From: Actinomycetota bacterium | GTDB lineage: Bacteria > Actinomycetota > Actinomycetes > Streptosporangiales > Streptosporangiaceae | Assembly: GCA_019240215.1 (NCBI GenBank) | Contig: JAFAYQ010000059.1 | Location: 1 to 41,633 of the forward strand | DNA: 41,633 bases | Direction of reading: 5' to 3' | Shown: positions 8,398 to 15,838 of the stretch, piece after piece | Layout: each line of letters starts with the position of its first letter | Position numbering within the stretch: position 1 is the stretch's first letter | The notes under the pieces: model-generated | Databases searched by the model: none | Seen by the model: only the letters and a program-made list of their open reading frames with translations | What the model was told of the DNA's origin: nothing | Made by a program: the position numbers and the translations under genes

Positions 8398-8425
8398 GTA
8401 ACCGTCACTCTAGAGTAACGGTTAC
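8398..8425. promoter_or_regulatory. ArsR operator: 28-nt palindrome over the promoter
   Basis: GTAACCGT at 8398-8405 is mirrored exactly by ACGGTTAC at 8418-8425, and the core ACTCTAGAGT is itself palindromic. Only one base pair breaks the symmetry. On the minus strand it spans the TAGAGT -10 of a promoter whose TTGCTG -35 lies 17 nt upstream, within the 3' end of the OsmC gene. This is the geometry expected for an autorepressing ArsR dimer. No T-run follows, so a terminator is less likely. Confidence 0.78.
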
Positions 8426-8898
8426 TCGTCAGCAACCGTAATCTGCGGCTCGTGCCGGACCGGGAAGTTGACCGAGGCGGCGATGAAGCAGCGGGCGCTG
8501 GCCTCTTCGTGCAGGCGCAGCGCGGCCGCGGTCATGCTGGCGTCGCGCACGGTCACCCGGGGCCGCAGCACGACCTCGGTGAGGTGCCCGCCGCCCCCCT
8601 CGGTCTCGGCCATGGTGCCGCTGGCGTCGTCGGTGTAGCCGGTCACCACCACCCCCGCGTCCGCGCACACGTGCAGGTAGGACAGCAGGTGACACTGGGA
8701 CAGGGCGGCGGTCAGCAGCTGCTCGGGGTTCCAGCGGTCGCGGTCGCCGAAGAAGGTCCGGTCGGCGCTGCCCGCGATCGGCGGGCGGCCGGGCGCGGTG
8801 ACCGCGTGGTCGCGGCCGTAGGCCTTGTAGCCGCTGGTGCCGGTGCCGCGGTTGCCGGTCCAGGTCACGGTGGCCTGGTAGTGGTGGGTGCGGGGCAC
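8422..8898 (-). CDS. OsmC family peroxiredoxin-like protein
   Basis: A 158-residue OsmC/Ohr-type protein with the two reactive cysteines at family positions: Cys69 in 'TAALSQCHLLSYL' and Cys137 in 'EEASARCFIAASVNFPV'. 'WNPEQLLTAALSQC' is the OsmC signature. The expected activity is thiol-dependent reduction of organic hydroperoxides in the cytoplasm. The sequence is closer to the general OsmC branch than to Ohr. The start is GTG 8898, 3 nt after the upstream VOC stop, so the two are probably one transcript. Its last four bases lie inside the ArsR palindrome. Confidence 0.9.
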   Translation of the reverse strand: MPRTHHYQATVTWTGNRGTGTSGYKAYGRDHAVTAPGRPPIAGSADRTFFGDRDRWNPEQLLTAALSQCHLLSYLHVCADAGVVVTGYTDDASGTMAETEGGGGHLTEVVLRPRVTVRDASMTAAALRLHEEASARCFIAASVNFPVRHEPQITVADE

Positions 8899-8901
8899 GG
8901 C

Positions 8902-9627
8902 TCAGCCGCCCTGCCCGGCGTCGCGCGACAGCCAGGTGCAGACGCAGGCCTCGTTGCCCTCGGCGTCGGCCAGCACCCAGAACGCGGGTGCCTCGGCGTC
9001 GCTGACCAGGTGACCGCCGGCCGCCAGGGCGGCCTGGATCCGGTGCTCGGTCTCGTCGTCGGGGACGACCACGTCGAAGTGGATCCGGTTGCGCTGCGGG
9101 CGGGGCTCGTCCATCTGCTGGAACCAGATCGTCGGGCCCTGGCCGACCGGGTCGGCCAGCCCGGCCCCGCGCTGGGTGCCGTCGGTACCGGGCTCGTTGC
9201 CGTAGCCCAGCACCGCCTGCCAGAACGGGCGGATGGCGGGGATGTCGAGCGCGTCGATGGCGATCTCCAGCACCTGGACCGAGCGCGGGGCACCGGCGCC
9301 GATCTCGGGCTCGGTGACCGTCCCGAGGTCATCGACGAAGGCGGAGATCCGCTGGGCGGCGGCGATCTCGGCGGGCCCGACCCAGCCGTCCTGACGGGAC
9401 TGCAGGGTGAGCACGACCCGGTCCGGCCGAAGGTCCAGGGACAGGCTGCCCGCCGCGTCACCGGCCACGTCGGTGACCACCCGGGCCACCTCGGCCGCCT
9501 CGGCCAGCGAGTCGACCAGGACCGACGCGCGGATCACGCCGACCGCCAGCCGCCAGCCGTCGCCGCCGACGGCGTCAGAGATCTGCTCCCGGGTCAGCCG
9601 GGCGGCACCGGTGGCCTGATCGGTCAT
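8902..9627 (-). CDS. Carbinolamine-dehydratase-like / VOC fusion protein
   Basis: A 241-residue fusion. Residues 10-105 resemble pterin-4a-carbinolamine dehydratase ('LTREQISDAVGGDGWRLAVG', 'DSLAEAAEVARVVTDVAG', 'LDLRPDRVVLTLQS'), but the catalytic His-His-Pro segment is replaced by 'DAAGSLS', so dehydratase activity is unlikely. Residues 115-235 are a VOC/glyoxalase-like domain ('IAIDALDIPAIRPFWQAVLG', 'NRIHFDVVVPDDETEHRI'), with a His and Glu that could bind metal. This fusion recurs in actinobacteria without a known function; a substrate-binding or resistance role is possible. ATG at 9627 has AGGA 9 nt upstream. The OsmC gene follows after 3 nt. Confidence 0.82.
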   Translation of the reverse strand: MTDQATGAARLTREQISDAVGGDGWRLAVGVIRASVLVDSLAEAAEVARVVTDVAGDAAGSLSLDLRPDRVVLTLQSRQDGWVGPAEIAAAQRISAFVDDLGTVTEPEIGAGAPRSVQVLEIAIDALDIPAIRPFWQAVLGYGNEPGTDGTQRGAGLADPVGQGPTIWFQQMDEPRPQRNRIHFDVVVPDDETEHRIQAALAAGGHLVSDAEAPAFWVLADAEGNEACVCTWLSRDAGQGG

Positions 9628-9845
9628 GGCGCCATCCTGTCACGGGCCGCTGACCGCGGCGCCGACGGCGACGGGGTTAGGACGATGTATGGGGGTAAAG
9701 GTGTTGCTACCGGGCAGACGGGCCAGCGGTGTCAGCCGCTGGCCCGCCCGCCGGGGCATGCCGTAGGTACAGGGGAAACCTACGTCATGGTGAAACTAGT
9801 GCCGCCGAATGCGGGTCAAGGCAGTCGGGGCTGACGAAGCTGCTA
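9628..9845. other. Intergenic region with two stem-loops
   Basis: No gene is seen in these 218 nt. CGGGCCAGCGG (9719-9729) pairs perfectly with CCGCTGGCCCG (9736-9746) over a 6-nt loop, and CGTAGGT (9762-9768) pairs with ACCTACG (9778-9784) over a 9-nt loop. Both lie downstream of the minus-strand LysM gene and upstream of the VOC gene, so they may end the LysM transcript. Neither is followed by a T-run, so intrinsic termination is uncertain. Confidence 0.5.
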
Positions 9846-10631
9846 TCAGCAGCCGTCGTAGGCAGACCAGTTGCTCTGACCGCCCTGGGCGATCGCGTTG
9901 TTGAACACCTGGTTCTGCTCGGCCACGGAGGCGTTGCCGAAGCTGGACGCTGAGCCGCCGTACGCCTCCCAGGTCGACTCGCTGAACTGGTAGAGGCCGT
10001 AGTGGCCGCTGCCGTTCATGACCTGGCTGTTACCACCCGACTCGCGGGCGATGACGCACGACTGGAACGAGCCCGAACCCGAGTAGGTCGAGGCCGGCTG
10101 GGTCGTGGCCGCCTGGCTCGTGGTCGGCTGGGACTCCGTGGTGACCTGCGCGGGCGCCGACGCGGCGGTGCTCACGTGCGACACCGGGGCCGGGGCGGCG
10201 GTGGCCGGCGCGGCCGGAATCTTGGCCGGCTTGGCCGGGACGTTCAGCTTCTGGCCGACCTGGATCTCATTGGCCGACTTGATCTCGTGGCGGTTGGCGT
10301 AGTACAGCACCGGCCACGCAGCAGATTCCTTGTAGACCTGCTGAGCGATCTTGGAAAGCGAGTCGCCTTCCTTGACCGTGTACGTGCGGGTCTTGCTGGA
10401 GGTGGCCGGCTTGGCCTGCTGGCCTGCGGCCGCGGCGGTCCGTACATCCGCCAGCAGCTTGCCCATGCTCACCGAACCGGACGCCGCGGTGTGCTGCACA
10501 TCCGTGGTGTGGGTGGTGGCCGCGCCAGCCGGGGACGCCGACATACAAAACGCCGCGGCCACGCCCACCAGCGTGGGGGCAGCGGCAATGATCGGCAGCC
10601 GTTTCCTAGCGTGTTTACCTGGGGCGCCCAA
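9846..10631 (-). CDS. Secreted LysM / transglycosylase-like cell-wall protein
   Basis: A 261-residue exported protein. The TTG start at 10631 is chosen because AAAGGAG precedes it closely and the product then begins with a normal signal peptide: basic 'KHARKR', a hydrophobic core, and AGA before residue 38. LysM spans about 83-132 ('YTVKEGDSLSKIAQQVY' to 'IQVGQKLNVP') and binds peptidoglycan. A Pro/Ala/Thr-rich linker follows. Residues 188-261 are an Rpf/lysozyme-like transglycosylase domain with the catalytic Glu in 'CVIARESGGN' (Glu197), 'GLYQFSESTWEAYGG', and a possible Cys192-Cys261 disulfide. It should cleave glycan strands during growth or resuscitation. The leader is long and structured (see 10665-10714). 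Confidence 0.92.
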   Translation of the reverse strand: MGAPGKHARKRLPIIAAAPTLVGVAAAFCMSASPAGAATTHTTDVQHTAASGSVSMGKLLADVRTAAAAGQQAKPATSSKTRTYTVKEGDSLSKIAQQVYKESAAWPVLYYANRHEIKSANEIQVGQKLNVPAKPAKIPAAPATAAPAPVSHVSTAASAPAQVTTESQPTTSQAATTQPASTYSGSGSFQSCVIARESGGNSQVMNGSGHYGLYQFSESTWEAYGGSASSFGNASVAEQNQVFNNAIAQGGQSNWSAYDGC

Positions 10632-10664
10632 AGGGCTCCTTTCCGAACAGTTCGCACTCACCAG

Positions 10665-10714
10665 GAAGACCGTGCAGCGTGCTGAACATCTGCACGTGCT
10701 GCTGCACGGTCTTC
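10665..10714 (-). promoter_or_regulatory. Long hairpin in LysM-gene leader
   Basis: GAAGACCGTGCAGC (10665-10678) and GCTGCACGGTCTTC (10701-10714) are perfectly complementary, giving a 14-bp stem around a 22-nt loop that can add four more pairs (GTGC/GCAC) next to a 5-nt bulge. It lies about 34 nt before the TTG start of the minus-strand cell-wall hydrolase, inside the leader. It may stabilise the messenger or be bound by a protein or small molecule. Confidence 0.6.
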
Positions 10715-10959
10715 GGAGCGCCTGACAACACGCCACCGTAAGGGCCCGCTGGACAATTCCGCAAAACTTTGGCAAAAGTCGGTTTGAACGCACCCTCGAA
10801 CCAGCCCGCCATACCCGGCAATGTCACCGCGGTCACGAGACGGCAAATTTGCCCGTTCTCCGGTGTCTGTTCAACGGCCGTTCGGGCCGCGAAAACCCAG
10901 CTCAGGCAGGGTCATCGGCAGTGCCTGCGGGTACCACAGCGGATCACGATTCGGCGTGA

Positions 10960-10991
10960 TTGCGCACATAGTTACGCAGACGTAATCTGCG
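10960..10991 (+). promoter_or_regulatory. Promoter with overlapping inverted repeat
   Basis: TTGCGC (10960-10965), a 17-nt spacer and TAATCT (10983-10988) form a plausible sigma-70-type promoter for the gene at 11050. CGCAGA-CGTAA-TCTGCG (10975-10991) is a perfect 6-bp inverted repeat centred on the -10 region, so a dimeric repressor could block it. Confidence 0.55.
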
Positions 10992-11049
10992 GGAAATGTT
11001 AACTGCGCCACACTGGCCCTGAAACGGCCCTGAACAGCGGAGGGGATGG

Positions 11050-12480
11050 ATGGCCGAGCTAATGGCTGGAGCCGATCCGACCGACACCCACCAGAAGGCA
11101 CTGCAGATCAACCTCGACCCGCGCTGGTACGGCACGATCGCCGAGATCGGGGCCGGCCAGGAGGTGGCGCGTTGGTTCTTCCGGGTCGGCGGGGCGGCCG
11201 GCACGGTGGCCAAGTCGATGTCCGCCTACGACATGGCGGTCAGCGACGCGGTCTACGGCAAGGCTGAGCGTTACGTCTCCTCCAGCCGCCTGCAGGGCAT
11301 GCTCGACAAGGAGTTCGCGCTCAACGTCGAGCGGCTGGACGCCGAGCGTGGCGACGACAACTGCTTCTTCGCGTTCGCCGACACCGTGGTGGCCCGCAGT
11401 TTCCGGGGCGGCAACGAGTGTCACGGCTGGATGGGCGTCAAGTTCCAGGCCCAGCAGCACGACGAGCCCAGCCAGATCGTCATGCACGTGCGGATGCTGG
11501 ACGTCGAGGCCTGGCTCCAGCAGGAGGCGCTCGGGATCATCGGGGTCAACCTGCTGTACGGCGCGTTCTTCCACCACCACGAGGCCGACAAGCTGATCGA
11601 GAGCCTGCTCGACCGGCTGACCACCGGCCGCATCGAGATCGACATGATCGAGTTCCGCGGCATCGAGTTCCGGCGGGTCGACAACCGGCTGATGGCGCTC
11701 AAGCTGGTCCAGGTCGGGCTGAGCGGGGTGGCCATGTTCGGCCCCAACCGCGAAGTGCTGCAGCCCAGCGAGGTGCTGCGCAAGCACCCGGTGCTGGTCG
11801 AGCGGGACAGCTTCCGGCCGCCGACCCACGTCAACCTGGACATGCTGGAGACCGCCACCGCCCGGTTCTCCGAGGACCCGGCGGTGGCGGGCAAGCAGGT
11901 GCTGGCGCTGACCGAGATCACCATGCGCAACCTGCTGGCGGGCGGGGCCGACGTGGACCGGCGGGACTTCATCGCCCGCGCCGACCTGCTGGCTGCCTGC
12001 GGCATGACCACGCTGATCACGGACTACTTCGACTACTACCGGCTGGCCGCCTACATCGCCGAGCGGACCAAGGAGCGGATCGGCATCGTGATGGGGGTGC
12101 CCAGCCTGATCGACCTGTTCGACGAGAAGAACCACGCCCAGCTGCCGGGCGGCATCCTGGAGAGCTTCGGCCGCCTGTTCAAGAACGACCTCAAGCTGTA
12201 CGTCTACCCGATGAAACCGTCGGCCGACGACGAGCTCAAGACCGTCGACGACATCAAGGTCCGGCCCGAGCTGCAGCCCCTGTACGACTACCTGTGGGGC
12301 CGGGGCAGCTTCGTCCACCTCGGCAACTACAACCCCGAGTACCTGCCCATCTTCAGCCGCGACGTGCTGCGCCGGATCGCCGCCTGCGACGACTCGTGGG
12401 AGACGATGGTCCCGGCCGAGGTGGCGGAGCTGATCAAGAAGCGGTCGTTCTTCGGCTACGCCAGGCCCGAGCAGGACTAG
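11050..12480 (+). CDS. Large conserved protein of unknown function
   Basis: A 476-residue soluble protein that I recognise as a widespread, strongly conserved bacterial family without an established function. Conserved blocks include 'DPRWYGTIAEIGAGQEVARW', 'FFRVGGAAGTVAKSMSAYDM', 'CFFAFADTVVARSF', 'LYGAFFHHHEADKLI', 'TTLITDYFDYYRLAAYI', 'GGILESFGRLFKNDLKLYVY' and 'YNPEYLPIFSRDVL'. Relatives carry conflicting database names (TonB-dependent receptor, nicotinate-nucleotide adenylyltransferase). Nothing here supports them: no signal peptide, no beta-barrel, no HxGH nucleotidyltransferase motif. The length is typical, so it is intact. ATG at 11050 has GGAGG 6 nt upstream. It is monocistronic, with its own promoter and inverted repeat. 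Confidence 0.85.
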   Translation: MAELMAGADPTDTHQKALQINLDPRWYGTIAEIGAGQEVARWFFRVGGAAGTVAKSMSAYDMAVSDAVYGKAERYVSSSRLQGMLDKEFALNVERLDAERGDDNCFFAFADTVVARSFRGGNECHGWMGVKFQAQQHDEPSQIVMHVRMLDVEAWLQQEALGIIGVNLLYGAFFHHHEADKLIESLLDRLTTGRIEIDMIEFRGIEFRRVDNRLMALKLVQVGLSGVAMFGPNREVLQPSEVLRKHPVLVERDSFRPPTHVNLDMLETATARFSEDPAVAGKQVLALTEITMRNLLAGGADVDRRDFIARADLLAACGMTTLITDYFDYYRLAAYIAERTKERIGIVMGVPSLIDLFDEKNHAQLPGGILESFGRLFKNDLKLYVYPMKPSADDELKTVDDIKVRPELQPLYDYLWGRGSFVHLGNYNPEYLPIFSRDVLRRIAACDDSWETMVPAEVAELIKKRSFFGYARPEQD

Positions 12481-12506
12481 CCCGGGCCTGGCGCTGGCCG
12501 GCCGGG

Positions 12507-12923
12507 TCAGCCCGCCTGGCCGGAGCCCTGGATGTTGACCATCCAGGGGATGCCGAACTGGTCGGTCAGCATCCCGAAGGCGTCGCCCCAGACCTGCTTC
12601 TGCAGCGGCATGGTGATGGTGCCCTTGGCCGCCAGCTGCTCGAAGTAGCCCTGGAGGGCGTCGTCGGCGCCGCTCACGCTGACCGCGAACCCGGCCGGCG
12701 GCGCGTACTGCATGTGCCCGGGCACGTCGGCGCCCATCAGCGTGTGGCCGCCGGGGATCTCCAGGGCCGCGTGCATGACCTTGTCGGCGTCGGCCCCGTC
12801 GGCCGCCCCGAGGTCCCCGAACGTGCTGACCGTGAGCTCGCCGCCGAACACGTCCCGGTAGAACTCGAACGCTTCCCGGGCGTTGCCGTTGAAGTTGAGG
12901 TACGGGTTGAGCAGGAATGCCAT
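12507..12923 (-). CDS. PhnB-like VOC family protein
   Basis: A 138-residue glyoxalase/VOC protein of the PhnB-like (3-demethylubiquinone methyltransferase-like) branch. It begins 'MAFLLNPYLNFNGNAREAFE' followed by 'FYRDVFGGEL', has 'HAALEIPGGHTLMGADVPGH' and ends with 'WGDAFGMLTDQFGIPWMVNI'. These dimeric proteins often have degenerate metal sites and no proven reaction. The start at 12923 has AGGGGG upstream. An inverted repeat GTGACG-TG-CGTCAC (12965-12978) sits 42 nt upstream, where an operator would be. Confidence 0.87.
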   Translation of the reverse strand: MAFLLNPYLNFNGNAREAFEFYRDVFGGELTVSTFGDLGAADGADADKVMHAALEIPGGHTLMGADVPGHMQYAPPAGFAVSVSGADDALQGYFEQLAAKGTITMPLQKQVWGDAFGMLTDQFGIPWMVNIQGSGQAG

Positions 12924-12964
12924 GATGCCCCCTGGGCCGCCGCCCGTGACCCGGACGGAAAGAA

Positions 12965-12978
12965 GTGACGTGCGTCAC
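12965..12978. promoter_or_regulatory. Inverted repeat upstream of VOC gene
   Basis: GTGACG-TG-CGTCAC is a perfect 6-bp inverted repeat 42-55 nt before the minus-strand VOC start codon. Its size and place suit an activator or repressor half-site pair. No regulator gene of matching type is adjacent. Confidence 0.4.
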
Positions 12979-13019
12979 GGTCAGCCTAGAGGGCGGCGGC
13001 CGCCAAGTCCACGTTCAGT

Positions 13020-13054
13020 GTGAAATATCGTTATTGAGTTCGAGTAACGTTCAC
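13020..13054 (-). terminator. Possible stem-loop after the CHAT gene
   Basis: On the minus strand, just after the CHAT stop codon, GTGAA plus CGTTA arms (13054-13045) can pair with TAACG plus TTCAC arms (13033-13020) around an 11-nt loop and a 4-nt bulge. The stretch is markedly AT-rich for this window. It lacks a T-run, so termination is only a possibility. Confidence 0.35.
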
Positions 13055-13062
13055 CTGAGCGG

Positions 13063-15699
13063 TCAGGCCGCGCCGAGCGAGATCAGCGATCGGGCGGTGG
13101 CCTGCTGGACCGGATCGCCGATCAGCTCGCGGCGGACGTGGCACAGGGCCGCGGCCAGGCTGTGACCCTCCTGCAGCTGCCCGTGCAGGCAGGTCATGAC
13201 CGGCACCGCCGCTTCGTCGTTGAGCTGGACCACGGCCGCCACCACCCCGGCCGTGCCCAGCGGAAGCAGGCTGCTGATCAGGCCGAGCAGTTCGTCGGCG
13301 CCCGCCTGGGCCTGCACGGCCGAATCACAGCTGGGCAGGATCAGCCGGTACGGAGCCCGGTTCAGCTGCTCGAAGTCGTAGACCGTGAGCGGCCCGTCGG
13401 CCATCCGCAGCGAGGAGAACAACGGGCTGTCGGCCCGGAACGCGCCGTGCGCGGCGATGTGCGCCAGCCAGCTGCCCTCCAGCGCGCGCAGCACCTGCTG
13501 GACGGTGGCAGCCGGGCCGGCCAGCACCGTCCGGTCCTCGTACAGGGGCTCAATTAGCGGGATCTCGGCCCCGGCGGTGCGCAGGCCGGGTCCGTGGACC
13601 AGGCTGACGTGCCGGTTGGCGGGCGGCCGGACCGACCGGGCCCGCAACCAGGCCTGGGCGGACGGCGCGACGCTGACCACCCGGCGTTCCAGGGCCGGCA
13701 GCAGCGCCCAGGGGATCGCGTGCAGGCGGCCGGGCGGGACGATGACGACCTCGCCGTCGCCCAGGGCCCCGGTGGCCGGGCCGAGCAGGGCCTCCTGCAG
13801 TTTCGGTCCGGTGGCGGCCAGCACCGCCAGCGCGCTCTTGACGTCGTCGCCGGAGCGGCGCCGGGCCAGTCGGCGCAGAGCGAAACGGGCGAAGTCGGCG
13901 ACTCTGGTGGCCTCGCTGAGCCGGCCGCCGGTGAACCGCCGGACCCGGCCCGCGCCGCACACGAGCACGTGGATCACTCCGTCCACGTGAACGATCTCGA
14001 CCAGCCGGGTAGCGCCCAGCTGATCGAGCAGGGCCGGAACGTCGATCCCTTCGTGCGGGCGGGTGACGTGGCCCGGCGCCTGCAGGACGTACGCCCGCAC
14101 GGCCCGCTCCAGCCGCTGCTGATCACGCATCAGCCGCACGTTCGGTACGCCCGTGCGGCGGGTTTCCTCGAGCTTGCTGGTCGCCGTGCGGAAGGCGGCC
14201 AGCCGGGCGTTGAGCTCGGGATCGGCGGACGGCCGGACCATGGGCACCCCCAGCGTGGTGCCGCGCCAGCGTTCGCTCCAGGCCAGCAGCAGGCGCGGGC
14301 TCCGGGCCCGGATCGCGTGCCGCTGGGCCAGCACCGCCAGCTCCGAGCCGTGGGCGGTGGCCTGAGCCCGTAGTTCGGAGGCGCCCAGCGTGAACCGGTA
14401 CTCGTCCAGCACCTCCAGCCCGCGACGGCAGGCGGCCAGCAGCGCCTGCGGCTGCCCGGCCGTCTCGGCCCGCAGCGCGGCTCCGAGCCAGCCGCTGGCC
14501 CGCGCCATGGCCGGGCCCCGCCGGCGGTCGCGGGCCGCCTCGGTGAAGTGGCGGTCGGCGTCCCGGCGCCGCCCCAGCTCCCGGGCCACCCGCCCGGCCA
14601 CCAGATGACCCTGGGCGGCGTGGCCGGATCGGAGGCGTTCCAGGTCGGCGGCGACCCGGGACGCGTCGCGGAGCAGCGTGGCCGAGGCCGGTTCGGTCGC
14701 GAGCCGGGCTCGGATCAGCACCAGCTTGCTCCGGGCGAGGTACCAGGTGCTGCGGTGGGACCGGAACAGGCGGCTTGCGGCTTGCGCCCGCTCGATGGCG
14801 GTCTGCGGCTGCGCGACGGCCAGGGCGGCGTCGGCGGCGATCAGCATCAGCTCGGCCCGCTTGGTGGCCTGACCGTGCATCCGTTCCAGGTTCGACACGG
14901 CCGCGTCCGCTTCGTTCAGCGCGTCGCTGGCCAGGCCAGCGGCCAGCAGCGCGAAGCAGCGGTCGGCGGCCAGGTCCGGCACCACGACGTCGAGCGTTTC
15001 GTAGCGACCGGCCGCCTGACCGAAGTAGTACAGCGCGGTCGGCACGTCGTTCAGTGACGCCGCCACGAGCGCGCGGTTGTGGACCATGTACACCGATTCC
15101 AGGTCCTGGCTGGTTTCGGCGAACAGCCGCTCCGCCTGGGCGAAATCGGCGTCGGCGCGGTGTGGATTTCCCATGGTGTGACTGATGAGCCCGCGGGCGT
15201 TGATCGCCCGGGCGGTCCAGAGTTTGTCCCCGGACCGGCGCAGCACCACGACCGCCTGACGGGCATCGCTCAGGGCACGAGCGTGGTGGCCCAGAGCCAG
15301 CAGCGCCAGCCCGCGCCGGTGCAGCACCTGACCGGTCTGGGCACCGGTGGCCAGCTGGAGAGCCCGGTCAAAGGTGGCCAGGCCAGCGGCCGCGCGGCCC
15401 GCGTAGACGAGTGCGACCCCCAGGCTGGCGAGGACGTCGGCTTCACGCTCGGTGGAACCCGTCCGTTGCGCGGCCCGCAACGCCCGCCGGAATTCGGTGA
15501 TACCGGCCCCGACATCACCGAATTCACGCTGTACGATGCCGATGGCCTGGTGGGCCACCGACCGGTCGAAGTCGTCGCGCTGGCCCGCCAGGATCTTCCT
15601 GGCCCGAGTTAACGCTTCCCGGGGGCGGGACAAGGCCAGCGGCAGCAGATCCCGTGCGTCCTCGCGCCCATTGGCCGGCGCGACAGCCTCAACCCCCAC
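13063..15699 (-). CDS. TPR-CHAT caspase-like protease
   Basis: An 878-residue cytoplasmic protein. Residues about 20-470 are helical repeats of TPR type (for example 'LALLALGHHARALSDARQAV', 'GNPHRADADFAQAERLFAET'). Residues about 560-878 are a CHAT domain (caspase/separase clan), with the dyad His751 in 'WLAHIAAHGAFR' and Cys791 in 'LILPSCDSA', and typical flanks 'VPPGRLHAIPWALLPAL' and 'DELLGLISSLLPLGTAGVVA'. Both residues are intact, so it should be an active cysteine protease gated by its TPR part. The start is GTG 15699; TAGAAT is exactly 7 nt upstream (15707-15712), so the messenger is probably leaderless. It is divergent from a subtilase gene across 139 nt. I infer a shared pathway. Known TPR-CHAT proteins act in type III-E CRISPR, but no CRISPR gene is present here. 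Confidence 0.93.
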   Translation of the reverse strand: MGVEAVAPANGREDARDLLPLALSRPREALTRARKILAGQRDDFDRSVAHQAIGIVQREFGDVGAGITEFRRALRAAQRTGSTEREADVLASLGVALVYAGRAAAGLATFDRALQLATGAQTGQVLHRRGLALLALGHHARALSDARQAVVVLRRSGDKLWTARAINARGLISHTMGNPHRADADFAQAERLFAETSQDLESVYMVHNRALVAASLNDVPTALYYFGQAAGRYETLDVVVPDLAADRCFALLAAGLASDALNEADAAVSNLERMHGQATKRAELMLIAADAALAVAQPQTAIERAQAASRLFRSHRSTWYLARSKLVLIRARLATEPASATLLRDASRVAADLERLRSGHAAQGHLVAGRVARELGRRRDADRHFTEAARDRRRGPAMARASGWLGAALRAETAGQPQALLAACRRGLEVLDEYRFTLGASELRAQATAHGSELAVLAQRHAIRARSPRLLLAWSERWRGTTLGVPMVRPSADPELNARLAAFRTATSKLEETRRTGVPNVRLMRDQQRLERAVRAYVLQAPGHVTRPHEGIDVPALLDQLGATRLVEIVHVDGVIHVLVCGAGRVRRFTGGRLSEATRVADFARFALRRLARRRSGDDVKSALAVLAATGPKLQEALLGPATGALGDGEVVIVPPGRLHAIPWALLPALERRVVSVAPSAQAWLRARSVRPPANRHVSLVHGPGLRTAGAEIPLIEPLYEDRTVLAGPAATVQQVLRALEGSWLAHIAAHGAFRADSPLFSSLRMADGPLTVYDFEQLNRAPYRLILPSCDSAVQAQAGADELLGLISSLLPLGTAGVVAAVVQLNDEAAVPVMTCLHGQLQEGHSLAAALCHVRRELIGDPVQQATARSLISLGAA

Positions 15700-15838
15700 A
15701 ATCCAGATTCTAAGGCGCAGCCCGGCACCGAGCTTGTCCAGATTTGCGGTGTATCACGGGGCCGCCGCTCGCCCTCCGCCCCTGTAGCAGAGCCCTGCCG
15801 GGCACCAGCCCGGCGAAGCGCGCTTGGAGGAGGGCATC
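15700..15838. promoter_or_regulatory. Divergent CHAT/subtilase control region
   Basis: This 139-nt region is the only space between the two protease genes, so their promoters must share it. The CHAT -10 TAGAAT is at 15707-15712. Toward the subtilase there is a tight hairpin, GCCGGGC (15797-15803), ACCA loop, GCCCGGC (15808-15814), ending 12 nt before the GGAGGAGGG ribosome site. The hairpin could limit translation of the subtilase. No repressor gene or clear palindromic operator is adjacent. Confidence 0.5.

Larger units (their letters stand above)
10632..11049. other. Divergent 418-nt regulatory region (LysM gene / conserved gene)
   Basis: No gene is seen. On the LysM side there is a 14-bp hairpin (10665-10714). 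A perfect 12-bp palindrome GGCAAATTTGCC sits at 10842-10853, in a locally AT-rich patch. On the right side there is a promoter with an overlapping inverted repeat (10960-10991). I looked for the conserved AACCCG-type core of the ydaO/c-di-AMP riboswitch often found before actinobacterial cell-wall hydrolase genes and did not find it. Confidence 0.6.

Noticed and set aside
9719..9784. The two stem-loops as a certain intrinsic terminator.
   Set aside because: Stems are good but no T-run follows on either strand, so this is left as a possibility only.
10632..10870. A c-di-AMP (ydaO) riboswitch before the LysM gene.
   Set aside because: Expected from context, but the conserved core of that riboswitch was not found on the minus strand.
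11050..12480. The names TonB-dependent receptor or nicotinate-nucleotide adenylyltransferase for the 476-residue protein.
   Set aside because: No signal peptide, TonB box, barrel or HxGH motif is present.
11059..12978. A 639-codon open frame on the minus strand opposite the conserved gene.
   Set aside because: It is a high-GC shadow rich in Arg/Gly/Val/His with no domain, and it spans a real gene, a spacer and part of the VOC gene.
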